NCBI GenBank assembly: GCA_951812925.1
Contig: OX638372.1
Coordinates: 46,994,245 to 47,058,244 of the forward strand
Length of the DNA stretch: 64,000 nt
From: Calliopum simillimum
Taxonomy: Eukaryota > Arthropoda > Insecta > Diptera > Lauxaniidae
Reading direction: 5' to 3'
Below, one piece after another: positions 23,190-33,035 of this stretch; position 1 is the first letter of the stretch, and every line of letters starts with the position of its first letter. Both the position numbers and the translations under genes were made by a program. The notes under the pieces were generated by a model, which saw only the letters and a list, made by a program, of their open reading frames with translations, did not search any database and was not told where the DNA came from.

Positions 23190-24771
23190 ATTGAATAAAG
23201 TAATAGAAAAGAATTGTAATCGATGAAGGCGATTAGCTTATTATTATGGAAAATGAATGGAATAATAACGATGTGGTAATGTACGCATTCTGCTTCTATG
23301 CCAAAGGAGTTAAAGGCGAATACACACAATGAACTCCTTCCTTACATTATGCAAATATTTGCTTTAATAAAAATGAAAGCCATTTATAAAATTTTATATT
23401 TTTTTTGCACGAACGACACTGTTTTTGCTGTCCTTCATAATTTTACCCCATTGCATTGCTACCAGCTGCAATATCACTTTTTTTTCGAAGAAATGATTCC
23501 CTCGAGATTAATGCGAAGCATAAAATGCACGTTGAAATATTTTATCAGGAATTTTTATTCTTTTCATTTTTATAGCTTTTATTCATGGTTGACTTGAAGA
23601 ATATGTAATGAAATCGCCATTGAATATGAAGGTCAAAACTTTGCTAAAGATATTAAATATCTCAACTTGAGCAATTAAATGGGTGTGCTTAGTTGAAGGC
23701 TTGTTAAGGATGTTGAAGGATGCATGAAGGCTTTATTGCCAAAGTCAAGTTGTCTTAAGTAAAGTGGAAATTATTAATAAGCAAAATGTGTTTTTACTTA
23801 AAACATTAAACTCCTTACAAAATCAAAGGACAGTTGAAAAATTTAATAAGTTTTTGAACATGGTATTTTTAAAAATATGCTGGAAATCCTTTTGTTGTTC
23901 TAACCAATTATTAAATTTTAACCTTTTTTCTATAACCTTTTTCTCTTTTTAAAAATTGGTTGTTAAAAAATCTTTTTTTTTTTTAAGGTCTAACAAATCA
24001 ATTCAATGTTAAGTAAAAAGAAACTTCCCATAATATATGTATTTTAATGTACCTTTTTGGCCACAAAGGATAAAATAACAAGAAAAATGGAATGCTTTGT
24101 ATGTAAACCAAAACCAGAACCAAAACAAAAAAAAAAAAAAACATCGACCTTTTTTGTAACAAGTTTCATACATTATTTCCATGGAAATTTATTCAAAAAT
24201 GCTCTTGATTATAAACAGCAAAAAGCCAACAATTAAATTTACAAAATAATCACACGAATAAATTAAATACATACATGTAAAATAAACTTAACCAAACATT
24301 TTATGTTTACTAGCCTTTAGGACAACCTTACGTTCATATGCATACATAATATGAACACGTATGGTGGGAAAATTTACCCAACAGGAAATTGTGGAAGTTG
24401 CCTTAATTGAAGCGCACGATTTTTTTTTTTTTAGAAAATATTAGCATCATCATGCGAGCGAAGCTCAAAACCTTTACTACTCTTACAATTGTAGCAAATT
24501 CAGATAATATTTTTCTACAATTCTTAACGATGAAAATGTTGCTTTTCCAAAATCGTAGCTGCTAATTTTCCGAAGAAATGCAGGAGAGTAGATGCCAAAA
24601 AAAAAAAATATGAAGAAAAATTGGATAAAACAATTTAGTATGCAGAAAGTTTTCTGAATGATTTTATATTGTCAGAATCTGAAAGCTGCAATCCCTAAGT
24701 TTTTATGCAGGAGAAATCAAATTTTTTAATTTTTTCTAAGCTGTTTTTTTAATGTCATAGACCTAAAAAAA
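23190..24771. other. non-coding stretch, nothing recognised
   Basis: AT-rich sequence. 23298-23330 again contains AAGGAGTTAAAGGCGAATAC, a tiny LINE-tail-like piece. No supported gene. Confidence 0.4.
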
Positions 24772-24951
24772 GTTATATGGGGCATTACATACCATTCCGG
24801 ATGGCATTTTGCTTTTGCATCTTCGATTTTTTTTGTCTTATAGTAGTAGTTGAGATTAGCATCTATGATTTTTTTAAATTTTTTTCATCGACCCGTTTCA
24901 CAAATAAAAATTTTCAAAAAACTAAAAAAGCTGCAAAAACAACATTTAGTA
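24772..24951 (+). repeat. host segment A, left copy of a 180-bp direct repeat
   Basis: Runs from TATATGGGGCATTACATACC to GCAAAAACAACATTTAGTA. The same sequence with a few changes lies at 25868-26046 in the same orientation, on the other side of the TA-flanked element. Confidence 0.85.
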
Positions 24952-25867
24952 GGGGAAGGTGGGGAATCGTGGACCACGTTTTTATTTTGTTAAATATCTT
25001 CAAAAAAAATAAAAAATTTCGCAAATTGTAATATGGTATGTTATTCTACATGAAGTTAGGTAACTTTTGACTATTACACTTTCTAACAATTCTTTTGATT
25101 TTTCCGACTTTTCGTGGTTGGAAAAAAATTAGTGTTTTTGCAATTTTCAAAAATGGTGGGGAATCGTGGGCCACCGCCGTAATTATGTAAAAATAAAACA
25201 ATTATGATGCAAAACTTTATTGAATTAGTTGAAATGACAGGTAAAGTTATTTTAATCGACAAAATGAAGAAGAAGGGTTATGCACGATCAATCATATACG
25301 CAATTTGGGAAATAGGAAAATTTCATACAAAATATGTATTTATTGTTTTATTTGTTGATTCACAGCCTCCATTTTGCACAAAACATGACAAACACAACAT
25401 ACAAATGTGCATTGATACGAAAATTGTCAAAACACGGGTGGCCCACGAAGTGGCTCACGATTTCCCACAAGCTACTTTTTGCAAAACAACGGCGTGCAAT
25501 TGACTTGTTGAAGTGTCATGCAAAATTACTTTTGTATGTTGAAAGGCAAAGGTCTAGCGATAATAAAAAACATATTTACCTGTGTTTTGTCGTAGCAATT
25601 CGTCCCAGAATGATGGAAATCAAACACGCAAAAAAAGTTTTGCAGATACTTTTTTTTTTGGCGAGTATTGTACAAAGCAAATAAAACGCGTACGTTTATC
25701 AACAACCAATGTAAAAATAAGTTGAGGCTAAGAGAAAACGATTACAGTTGCATTTAACTATTTATCTCGACATACTGCCAAAAGGTGGCGGTGGCTCACG
25801 ATTCCCCATGGCCCACGATTCCCCATGGCCCACGATTCCCCATGGCCCACGATTCCCCACTTTCCCC
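24952..25867. mobile_element. TA-flanked element, copy 2 (inverted relative to copy 1)
   Basis: Flanked by TA (24950-24951, 25868-25869). It begins GGGGAAGGTGGGGAATCGTG and its right end, read inverted, begins GGGGAAAGTGGGGAATCGTG. The right end has four 17-bp units (CATGGCCCACGATTCCC series at 25795-25858) where copy 1 has two. Otherwise the two copies are close to identical and in opposite orientation, 3.7 kb apart. The 99-codon frame (25204-25503) is conserved with copy 1. No complete transposase is present, so movement would need an enzyme from elsewhere. Confidence 0.84.
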
Positions 25868-26047
25868 TATATGGGGCATTACATACCATTCCGGATGGCA
25901 TTTTGCTTTTGCATCTTCGATTTTTTTGTCTTATAGTAGTAGTTGAGATTAGCATCAATGATTTTTTTAAATTTTTTTCATCGACCCGTTTCACAAATAA
26001 AAATTTTCAAAAAACTAAAAAAGCTGCAAAAACAACATTTAGTAGTT
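25868..26047 (+). repeat. host segment A', right copy of the 180-bp direct repeat
   Basis: Starts TATATGGGGCATTACATACC and ends ACAACATTTAGTAGTTTTTT. The end phrase ACATTTAGTAG continues here into AT-rich DNA, whereas in the left copy it runs into the element. Confidence 0.85.
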
Positions 26048-27163
26048 TTTTAAAATGCTCGTAACTCCGTCAATAGTCAACCAAATCATGAAATTTTTTT
26101 AAAGGAAATTTTTATAAAAAAAAAAAAAGTTTTAAAATAATTTTTTTATTAAATTTTCAACTTTTTTAAAAAAAATGCGATTTTTATCAATGATTAGGTT
26201 TCTTTAAAAAAAACATCTAGAAAACTTTAATGAATTTTACAGATTTTAAGACTATTTTTGAATGGGCCAAGGATGGGATCTATTTTTTTTTTTTTAAATT
26301 TTTATTTAACAAAAAAGGCACTAAAATATTCTTCGTTACCGTAAGAGAGTAAAAATGTTCACCGACCCCACTTACTTTATGTCGCGAATATTTTTCGCAA
26401 ACTTACTACCTCCTTTTTTCCACCCCTTAAGGGGGCTTTCACACACAATTTTGCTAAAAATATCAAAGAATTCCTCATTGCCGGGAGAGGGAAAAAATGT
26501 TCACCAACCGTCATTAACTTTTCTTCTCCAATAATTTTCTCAAACGTATTACCCCTTGTTTTCCATTTAGATTGTTTTGTGTCATTTGCGAGCGTGATGG
26601 AGTCTATCTAATTTAAAAATTTTATTCCGACACTCATCTGCGTCTTTTCCAAAGTATCCTACCGGAAGTACCATATTTTGATTAATTTCCTTAGAATGAA
26701 TAAGGACTTTGTGCCATCGGATACCAGGCATACTTTTTTTTATGATATCAAACAAAATTTTTCAAAGTATTGCAAATTTAGTAGATATTGACATGATATA
26801 CGAGTGGTTTTTTCCCATTCATCTTTAAAATTTTTGCAAAAGGCTTTAGACTTTTCAACCAAATATTGCGCAAACGAGTTCGAACGATCACCTTTATTCA
26901 AGAGATTTATTAAATATTTTGAAACTGCTGACTCTTTGTCTTCTTCGGCTCTCTAGATATCGAATAAAACTATATTTCGTATTGAGGAGTTGTCTGAGAA
27001 AAATGTCGATTATTAAAAAATCGCAAAAAAGCGCAAAAAAAATTTTTTACTGAAGAGCTCAAAATTGGTTGCTCTACATATTTATATAAGTTAGAAAAAG
27101 GCCTAGGCTGGGCTGTGTTTTTCCGGGTTCACAAAAACTTAAATTTAAAAAAAAAATTTACTA
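26048..27163. other. non-coding stretch, nothing recognised
   Basis: AT-rich with A and T runs. Around 26340-26530 there are two loosely related phrases ending in AAAATGTTCACCRAC, about 150 bp apart, suggesting an old tandem unit. Confidence 0.4.
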
Positions 27164-28420
27164 AAGGGTGTTTTTTTAGAGGTTTGTTTTTGAATAGAGA
27201 TAAAACTGGCATTTTTTGGTCAAATCTGGCAACTCTAATGTCATTTATGTTCAGTTTGGTTTGCCATTTCATCATGAACAGGTTGAAAAAAGAACAACGC
27301 TTGCAAATCGTGCAAATTTATTTCGAAAATAATGGTTCAGTTCGCGAAGTTTACCGCAAGCTCCGTCCATTTTATGGTCGACATAATCGTCCATCAGAGC
27401 AATTAATTCGGTTAACCATGGATCGTTTTCGCACAACGTTTACTCTATGTGATAATACGCATCCGCAGAGACGTCGAACAGTGCGCACCGAAGAAACGAT
27501 TCGCCACCGTGCACAGCAATTGGAGCTTTGTCCATCAACTTTATGGAAGATTTTGCGCAAAGATCTTGGCTTGCGACCTTACAAGATCCAGCTTGTGCAA
27601 GAATTAAAGCCGCGAGACCATGCAATGCGTCGTGATTTTGGTGTATGGGCCGAAAATGAGATTGATCTCGATGCTGATTTTCATCGCAAAATTTTGTTCA
27701 GTGATGAGGCTCATTTTTGGTTGAATGGCTACGTCAACAAGCAAAATTGCCGCATTTGGAGTGAAGAGAATCCACATGAGACCCTTGAGACGCCATTACA
27801 TCCACAAAAACTGACTGTTTGGTGTGCTCTATGGGCTGGTGGAGTCATTGGGCCATACTTCTTCCGAAATAATGCTGGAGAGTCAGTTGCCGTTAATGGA
27901 GACCGATATAGAGCCATGATAGCTGACTATTTTGTTCCCGAATTGGATGGCATGAATGTGGATGAGTTGTGGTTCCAACAAGACGGCGCTACATGCCACA
28001 CAGCGCACGTCACAATCGATTTATTGAAGGAAACATTCGATGAGCGCATAATTTCGCGGAATCGACCTGTCAATTGGCCCCCAAGATCGTGTGATTTGAC
28101 ACCATTGGATTATTTTCTTTGGGGATATGTGAAGTCGCTCGTCTACGCCAACAAACCAGAAACGTTAGGGGACTTGGAAGCCAACATTCGTGGCGTTATT
28201 GCCGACATACGGCCCCATATGCTCGAAAAAGTGGTTGAAAATTGGACCTGTAGAATTGGCTTTATTCGAGCCAGCCGCGGCGGCCACATGCCCGAAATCA
28301 TATTTAAACATTAATGGCATAAAATTATCCTTCCAATAAAGCCAAATTGATGGACATTAAAACGATTTTCTTGTGTTTTATTTCAATTCAAAGTTCTATA
28401 CCTGTAAAAAAAACACCCTT
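27164..28420 (+). mobile_element. full-length rosa-type (DD41D) mariner
   Basis: 1257 bp flanked by TA (27162-27163, 28421-28422). Left terminus AAGGGTGTTTTTTTAGAGGT; reverse complement of the right terminus AAGGGTGTTTTTTTTACAGG, a terminal inverted repeat of about 20 bp with small differences. It contains one uninterrupted transposase frame and short untranslated ends. The length and structure are those expected of a complete mariner-like element. Confidence 0.9.
27274..28314 (+). CDS. mariner transposase, DD41D (rosa-like), intact frame
   Basis: I choose the ATG at 27274 (MNRLKKEQRLQIVQIYFENN), which begins the usual N-terminal helix-turn-helix and gives 346 residues, the normal size for mariner transposases. 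An in-frame extension to 27115 would include the terminal repeat and is unlikely. The catalytic core is complete: ILFSDEAHFW (first Asp), ELWFQQDGATCHTAH (second Asp) and CDLTPLDYFLWG (third Asp, 41 residues after the second). The 41-residue spacing is known from the rosa group described in Ceratitis; that placement is from memory of the family. The enzyme cuts and reinserts its own element at TA sites. No stop, frameshift or missing catalytic residue is seen. Whether it is active is not shown. Confidence 0.9.
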   Translation: MNRLKKEQRLQIVQIYFENNGSVREVYRKLRPFYGRHNRPSEQLIRLTMDRFRTTFTLCDNTHPQRRRTVRTEETIRHRAQQLELCPSTLWKILRKDLGLRPYKIQLVQELKPRDHAMRRDFGVWAENEIDLDADFHRKILFSDEAHFWLNGYVNKQNCRIWSEENPHETLETPLHPQKLTVWCALWAGGVIGPYFFRNNAGESVAVNGDRYRAMIADYFVPELDGMNVDELWFQQDGATCHTAHVTIDLLKETFDERIISRNRPVNWPPRSCDLTPLDYFLWGYVKSLVYANKPETLGDLEANIRGVIADIRPHMLEKVVENWTCRIGFIRASRGGHMPEIIFKH

Positions 28421-28799
28421 TATTTAAAGCTCTATGAATAAAATGTAAATTTCCTTAAAACCACTATACGAAAAGACAAATTTTTTTATATACAGAGTAA
28501 CTACTTTTTATTAGTTCCTGGTTCCATTTTAAATATTTTTAATCAGCCCTGAATTTAGAGAAATATTCACTTTTTAATACATGCGAATTTTTTGACCGAG
28601 AACAAAACAATTTTTTTTTTTTTCAGAAGAAGAATCTTTGACACTTTTGTTGCTGAAGGATAAAATCTTTAAGAAAAAACTAAGTATGGGGATTTTTTCC
28701 TGCTAGTATTCACATTTGAATAGCGTACCCAAAACTTTACTTTTTAAGTGTTTAACATTCGACTTTTGCCCAAGAAACATTACATTAAAATAATAAAAA

Positions 28800-29480
28800 T
28801 CTGTGAATATGAACTAAATCCGCCGACGGACACGCCTACCTCCCATACAAAGTTGAGGCGTGGTCTGAATTTTTTATATTTAGGTATCAATTTCCAATAA
28901 CTTGACCCCGCTGAAAATGTTAAAAATTCTGAGCTATCTTTTATAGTTTTCAAGTTATTATTAACTCGGAAACTAAGTAACCGTTTTTAAAGAAGTTTTT
29001 ATATTGTGTTAGTACAAAAACAGGCTAAGTTATATACTAAAAAAGTGGGCGGTGCCACGCCCCCCAAAAAATTGACTAATCATATCACCGAAACTCTGTG
29101 ACGCAGATAAATGAGATTTGGTAAATGTGTAAAAATCATCAGGACAAATAATGTTCACCGGACAAATGGGCGGCGCCACGCTCTCAAAAAAACAAATTCA
29201 TTATTTCTCTGACAATATTTGCCGCACTTAGATATGAGTGGATACATATGATAAGACAATTAGAACAAATAGCTCTCACTAGAAAAATGGGTGGTACCAC
29301 GCCCCACTGAATGCCGATTCATCATATCTCAGAAACTGCTTGACGTAGACAGACAAAATCTGGTGCATATGCAAAGGGCATTTGGAAAAATAATTTTCGC
29401 TGAAAAAATAGGCAGTGCCACGCAATACGAAAATAAAATTTGTCATATTACTAATGCTACTTGGCGCAAATTATAAGATT
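28800..29480 (+). repeat. tandem array of about 121-bp units with a GGGCGGTGCCACGCCC box
   Basis: The box GGGCGGTGCCACGCCC and its variants occur near 29047, 29168, 29289 and 29411, giving a period of about 121 bp. Other shared words are CATATCACCGAAACTCTGTG versus CATATCTCAGAAACTGCTTG. Related units are seen at 49185-49560 (GGGGCGTGGTATCGCCC). No coding content. Lies 0.4 kb upstream of the first recognised Rab3-GEF exon. Confidence 0.65.
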
Positions 29481-29863
29481 TGGCAAAATGCTTCGCTATG
29501 GTATGTCCAATCATTCAGAGAAATTCTTCAAAGAGTGTGTCATAGTGTTTTATGCATTGGATAAATTGAAATAAAAGCATACATTTTAGTATTTTAGATG
29601 TAAATAGATTTATCCGGAACGTATCCTTTAATCCAAAAATAGCGATTGAAGATAAATCATAAAGCTATTAATTTTCCCGTTGGGTAGTTTTAGCATTAGA
29701 TATACATGCATATGTTCTGATATACATACATACACACTGCGCTTGGAAAGGTCCTTTGTGATTTGTTCATTTCTAAGGAATAATGATTTGTTGCTTTAGT
29801 TTTGTAACATGTAAATTTTGAAAAACTAATTAAATGGTTTCTATGGCATTTTTTTTTTTGCAG

Positions 29864-29968
29864 CAAAACTAAATTTCATCAAAAGACAGAAGCAGAACAA
29901 CTCAAGCAACTTGTTGCAACCGCATTCAGTCGGAATTCATTTGTAGTAAATGGTCTTGAGAGGGAAAT
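29864..29968 (+). other. Rab3-GEF: Rab3-GEF 5' untranslated part of the first coding exon
   Basis: A T-rich tract ending TTTTTTTTTGCAG (to 29863) is a good 3' splice site, so this exon is probably preceded by a noncoding exon upstream that I cannot identify. An in-frame TGA at 29957-29959 lies just before the start codon. A short upstream frame begins at an ATG at 29950. Confidence 0.6.
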
Positions 29969-30091
29969 ATGGCTGAACAACAGAAACTTTCGTTATGTCC
30001 ACGTTTAGTGGATTATATGGCAATTGTGGGTGCAAAAACTTCACCGCCGCAACATCGCACGTTGACTGGGAACAAAACACCACCAGTGCAG
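29969..30091 (+). CDS. Rab3-GEF: Rab3-GEF exon 1 (start codon; residues 1-41)
   Basis: Starts MAEQQKLSLCPRLVDYMAIV, the N-terminus expected for the Rab3 guanine-nucleotide exchange factor (MADD/DENN homologue). The segment LCPRLVDYMAIVGAK opens the upstream DENN (uDENN) part. The start is supported by an in-frame TGA four codons upstream. Ends CCAGTGCAG before GTATAT, phase 0. The whole protein activates Rab3-type GTPases on synaptic vesicles; that role is known from fly and vertebrate homologues, not shown here. Confidence 0.9.
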
Positions 30092-30265
30092 GTATATAAA
30101 TTTTTATATTTAATTCTTCAGTAAAATATTTGCTTAAAGTGTAGTAGTTTTCAGTTTTAAATGTTCTTTCTAGTTATATAAATAAGCTCTACTTCGATCT
30201 TCTTAATTTGTAAAAATCAAATAAAAAATATTCTGAGAATTTTTGACGCATTTTTCCATTTTCAG

Positions 30266-30633
30266 ATTCCCGAACTCTTGCGTCGTTATCCACCCTCTGA
30301 TCATGCTGACTTTCCATTACCACTCGATATGGTTTATTTCTGTCAACCAGAGGGTTGCACCAGCGTAGGACCACGTCGCACTGGTTCTGCCATACGTGAT
30401 ATGACCTCTTTTGTGTTCGCACTCACAGATAAAGATTCGGGCAAAACTCGCTACGGCATCTGTGTCAACTTTTACCGGCCGATTGAAAAACATTCAGCAT
30501 CCACTGAACGCGCTGGCCAACATGCTGGTATTGGAGCAACGGCGCATAGTGCACGCGGACGACGTAGCTCTGCTTTTCGACGTGAATCATGGCGTAAAAG
30601 TATGGAACGTAGTTCCGATTCAGCATTTAGTAG
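30266..30633 (+). CDS. Rab3-GEF: Rab3-GEF exon 2 (uDENN)
   Basis: Follows TTTTCAG in phase 0 and reads [30 protein letters not shown] and [20 protein letters not shown], the core of the uDENN domain. It ends with SSDSAFS plus two bases. The donor is AG followed by GCAAGT, a GC donor: the neighbouring GT positions (after 30628 and 30637) would lead into stops in the next exon, while the GC donor joins AG to C to give ...AFSSDYRSN, as in the Drosophila protein (from memory). The intron 30634-30785 is 152 bp. Confidence 0.9.
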
Positions 30634-30785
30634 GCAAGTATTGTATTGCCAAATGGCATCATTCTGTAGTATCTATCTAGTTCTAGGTGCTTTTCTTTGA
30701 AAAAAAGATAAAAAAACAAAAAAAACCGCTTCTTTTATAATATCAAATTAATTTTTAATAGTTACGGCCTTCTAACTTCTTCTAG

Positions 30786-31157
30786 CGACTACAGAAGTAA
30801 CGTCGCACCTAGTGATTCTGATCGTGAAATGACCTCTCGTCGTGATTCGGATTCCCAGCAGCAGCAATATGGCATGCATCATGTTGGACATGGTGGGCTA
30901 CAACAGATGGCACCTAAATTGGGCCTAATTGCACCATCGGCTGATTCAGAAAGTGGTGGCAGTCATTCACCATCACCGCGTGCATCGCGCAAGCGCACAA
31001 AACTGCGTAATCAATCGTTGACATCGATTTGTATAATATCGCATCATCCATTTTTCACAACATTTCGGGAGTGTTTGTTCATATTGAAGAAGTTGATTGA
31101 TGCCTGCAATGAGTCGTCATCGCCTAAACGTGTTGGAGCATCACAGAAATTGAACAG
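30786..31157 (+). CDS. Rab3-GEF: Rab3-GEF exon 3 (end of uDENN, linker, start of cDENN)
   Basis: Begins DYRSNVAPSDSDREMTSRRD, followed by a Gln- and Ser-rich variable linker (DSDSQQQQYG, ADSESGGSHSPSPRASRKR). It then enters the central DENN domain with SLTSICIISHHPFFTTFREC and LFILKKLIDACNE. Ends KLN plus AG, donor GTAGGA, phase 2. The following intron holds the (CCTAA)n array. Confidence 0.9.
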
Positions 31158-32280
31158 GTAGGAAGGGTTTAGTAGTATTATGATAGCATTCCCTCCGCTA
31201 TAATTGTTCGGTTCTCTGTATAAGCGGGTTTTTATTGTTCGGTGTGATTTTTTGACCGACTGGGTAACTTAGTCAAATTAACTTTACTTAATTTAACTAC
31301 ATTTAGTCAAATTAAACGAACCTAACCTAACCTAACCTAACCTAACCTAACCTAACCTAACCTAACCTAACCTAACCTAACCTAACCTAACCTAACCTAA
31401 CCTAACCCAACCTAACCTAACCTAACCTAACCTAACCTTACCTAACCTAACCTAACCTTACCTAACCTAACCTTACCTAACCTAACCTAACCTAACCTAA
31501 CCTAACCCAACCTAACCTAACCTAACCTAACCTAACCTAACCTAACCTAACCTAACCTAACCTAACCTAACCTAACCTAACCTAACCTAACCTAACCTAA
31601 CCTAACCTAACCTAACCTAACCTAACCTAACCTAACCTAACCTAACCTAACCTAACCTAACCTAACCTAACCTAACCTAACCTAACCTAACCTAACCTAA
31701 CCTAACCTAACCTAACCTAACCTAACCTAACCTAACCTAACCTAACCTAACCTAACCTAACCTAACCTAACCTAACCTAACCTAACCTAACCTAACCTAA
31801 CCTAACCTAACCTAACCTAACCTAACCTAACCTAACCTAACCTAACCTAACCTAACCTAACCTAACCTAACCTAACCTAACCTAACCTAACCTAACCTAA
31901 CCTAACCTAACCTAACCTAACCTAACCTAACCTAACCTAACCTAACCTAACCTAACCTAACCTAACCTAACCTAACCTAACCTAACCTAACCTAACCTAA
32001 CCTAACCTAACCTAACCTAACCTAACCTAACCTAACCTAACCTAACCTAACCTAACCTAACCTAACCTAACCTAACCTAACCTAACCTAACCTAACCTAA
32101 CCTAACCTAACCTAACCTAACCTAACCTAACCTAACCTAACCTAACCTAACCTAACCTAACCTAACTTAACTTACTTACCTAATAACACTATTACCAGAG
32201 GCACGGTCTTGCAAAAGTTCCACCGATTTGTGATAACATCAAAGTCCTAACCTAACTTTTTATTGTACACAAATTTTTAG
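31158..32280 (+). other. Rab3-GEF intron 3, mostly a (CCTAA)n array
   Basis: 1123-bp intron with donor GTAGGA and acceptor AAATTTTTAG. About three quarters of it is the pentamer array listed separately; the remainder is short AT-rich flanks with one stray CCTAACCTAAC near 32246. Confidence 0.85.
31321..32165. repeat. (CCTAA)n, i.e. TTAGG-type telomere-like array, about 169 units
   Basis: Uninterrupted 5-bp periodicity across about 845 bp. A few variant units (CCCAA, CCTTA) cluster between about 31400 and 31510; the part from about 31515 to 32165 looks perfect. TTAGG is the canonical insect telomere repeat, but flies (Diptera) are known to have lost it at chromosome ends. The array lies inside an intron, with coding exons 163 bp and 115 bp away, so it is interstitial. 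Exact copy number depends on the assembly. Confidence 0.97.
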
Positions 32281-32422
32281 GGACAACGTTTGGACAGTGC
32301 TGGCGGGTAATGCAAGCGATGCCACACCTTCGATAGTACTGCACGATGTACGTGAAATTGAAACATGGATCTTGCGTCTCCTATCAACACCAGTGCCTGT
32401 GCCGGGCTCCACACGTGTTGAG
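32281..32422 (+). CDS. Rab3-GEF: Rab3-GEF exon 4 (cDENN)
   Basis: Completes an Arg codon across the intron and reads DNVWTVLAGNASDATPSIVL, then HDVREIETWILRLLSTPVPV and PGSTRVE. Acceptor AATTTTTAG, donor GAG-GTAAGT, ends in phase 0. Part of the central DENN domain. Confidence 0.9.
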
Positions 32423-32483
32423 GTAAGTATCATATAGATTTCATAAACAAAAAGGAGTCCATGATTTATACAAACCCTCTTAG

Positions 32484-32845
32484 GTTGAAGTGCTCTCGCC
32501 AACAGTACATGAACCATTACTTTTTGCATTGCCTGATCATACGCGGTTTTCGCTGGTCGATTATCCGCTGCATCTGCCGCTGGAATTGCTTGGCGTGGAG
32601 ACTTGCCTCAAGGTGTGGACGCTCATATTGCTAGAGAATAAAGTGCTCTTTCAGTCGCGCGACTACAATGCACTCTCCATGTCGGTAATGGCATTTGTTA
32701 CCTTATTATATCCACTCGAGTATATGTTTCCGGTAATACCGCTATTGCCGACATGCATGAGTTGTGCGGAACAGCTGTTGCTGGCGCCAACTCCGTTTGT
32801 GATTGGTGTGCCGGCAACGTTTCTTATTTACAAGAAAAACTTTCG
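32484..32845 (+). CDS. Rab3-GEF: Rab3-GEF exon 5 (cDENN core)
   Basis: Starts [20 protein letters not shown] after CTCTTAG. Contains the best conserved cDENN stretch, [40 protein letters not shown] and [14 protein letters not shown], the surface that contacts the Rab in DENN family structures (family knowledge). Ends KKNF plus two bases at TTTCG-GTAATT. Confidence 0.92.
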
Positions 32846-32908
32846 GTAATTAAATTTAGAAAATGTAGATATAAATTAAAAATCTAAATATTTCATATTT
32901 CTTTGAAG

Positions 32909-33035
32909 ACTACCCGATGATATTTGGGTTGTTGATTTAGATTCAACGAAATTAACACCACCAAGTGGTGGCTATGAAGAAATTCCACCGTTGCCTGAAC
33001 CTGAGGGTACAATTCTCAAGAATCATTTGAAACAG
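32909..33035 (+). CDS. Rab3-GEF: Rab3-GEF exon 6 (end of cDENN)
   Basis: Acceptor TTTGAAG; reads LPDDIWVVDLDSTKLTPPSG, then GYEEIPPLPEPEGTILKNHL and KQ. Donor CAG-GTAAGA, phase 0. The intron to the next constitutive exon is 3.4 kb and contains a 33-nt cassette candidate. Confidence 0.9.

Noticed and set aside
27115..27273. N-terminal extension of the mariner transposase upstream of 27274
   Set aside because: The in-frame extension reads through the terminal inverted repeat and outside the element.
28800..29480. CRISPR array
   Set aside because: Fly nuclear context; units of about 121 bp vary throughout and there is no repeat-spacer structure.
31321..32165. True chromosome end or telomere
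   Set aside because: Coding exons of the same gene in the same frame lie on both sides within 170 bp, so the array is interstitial.
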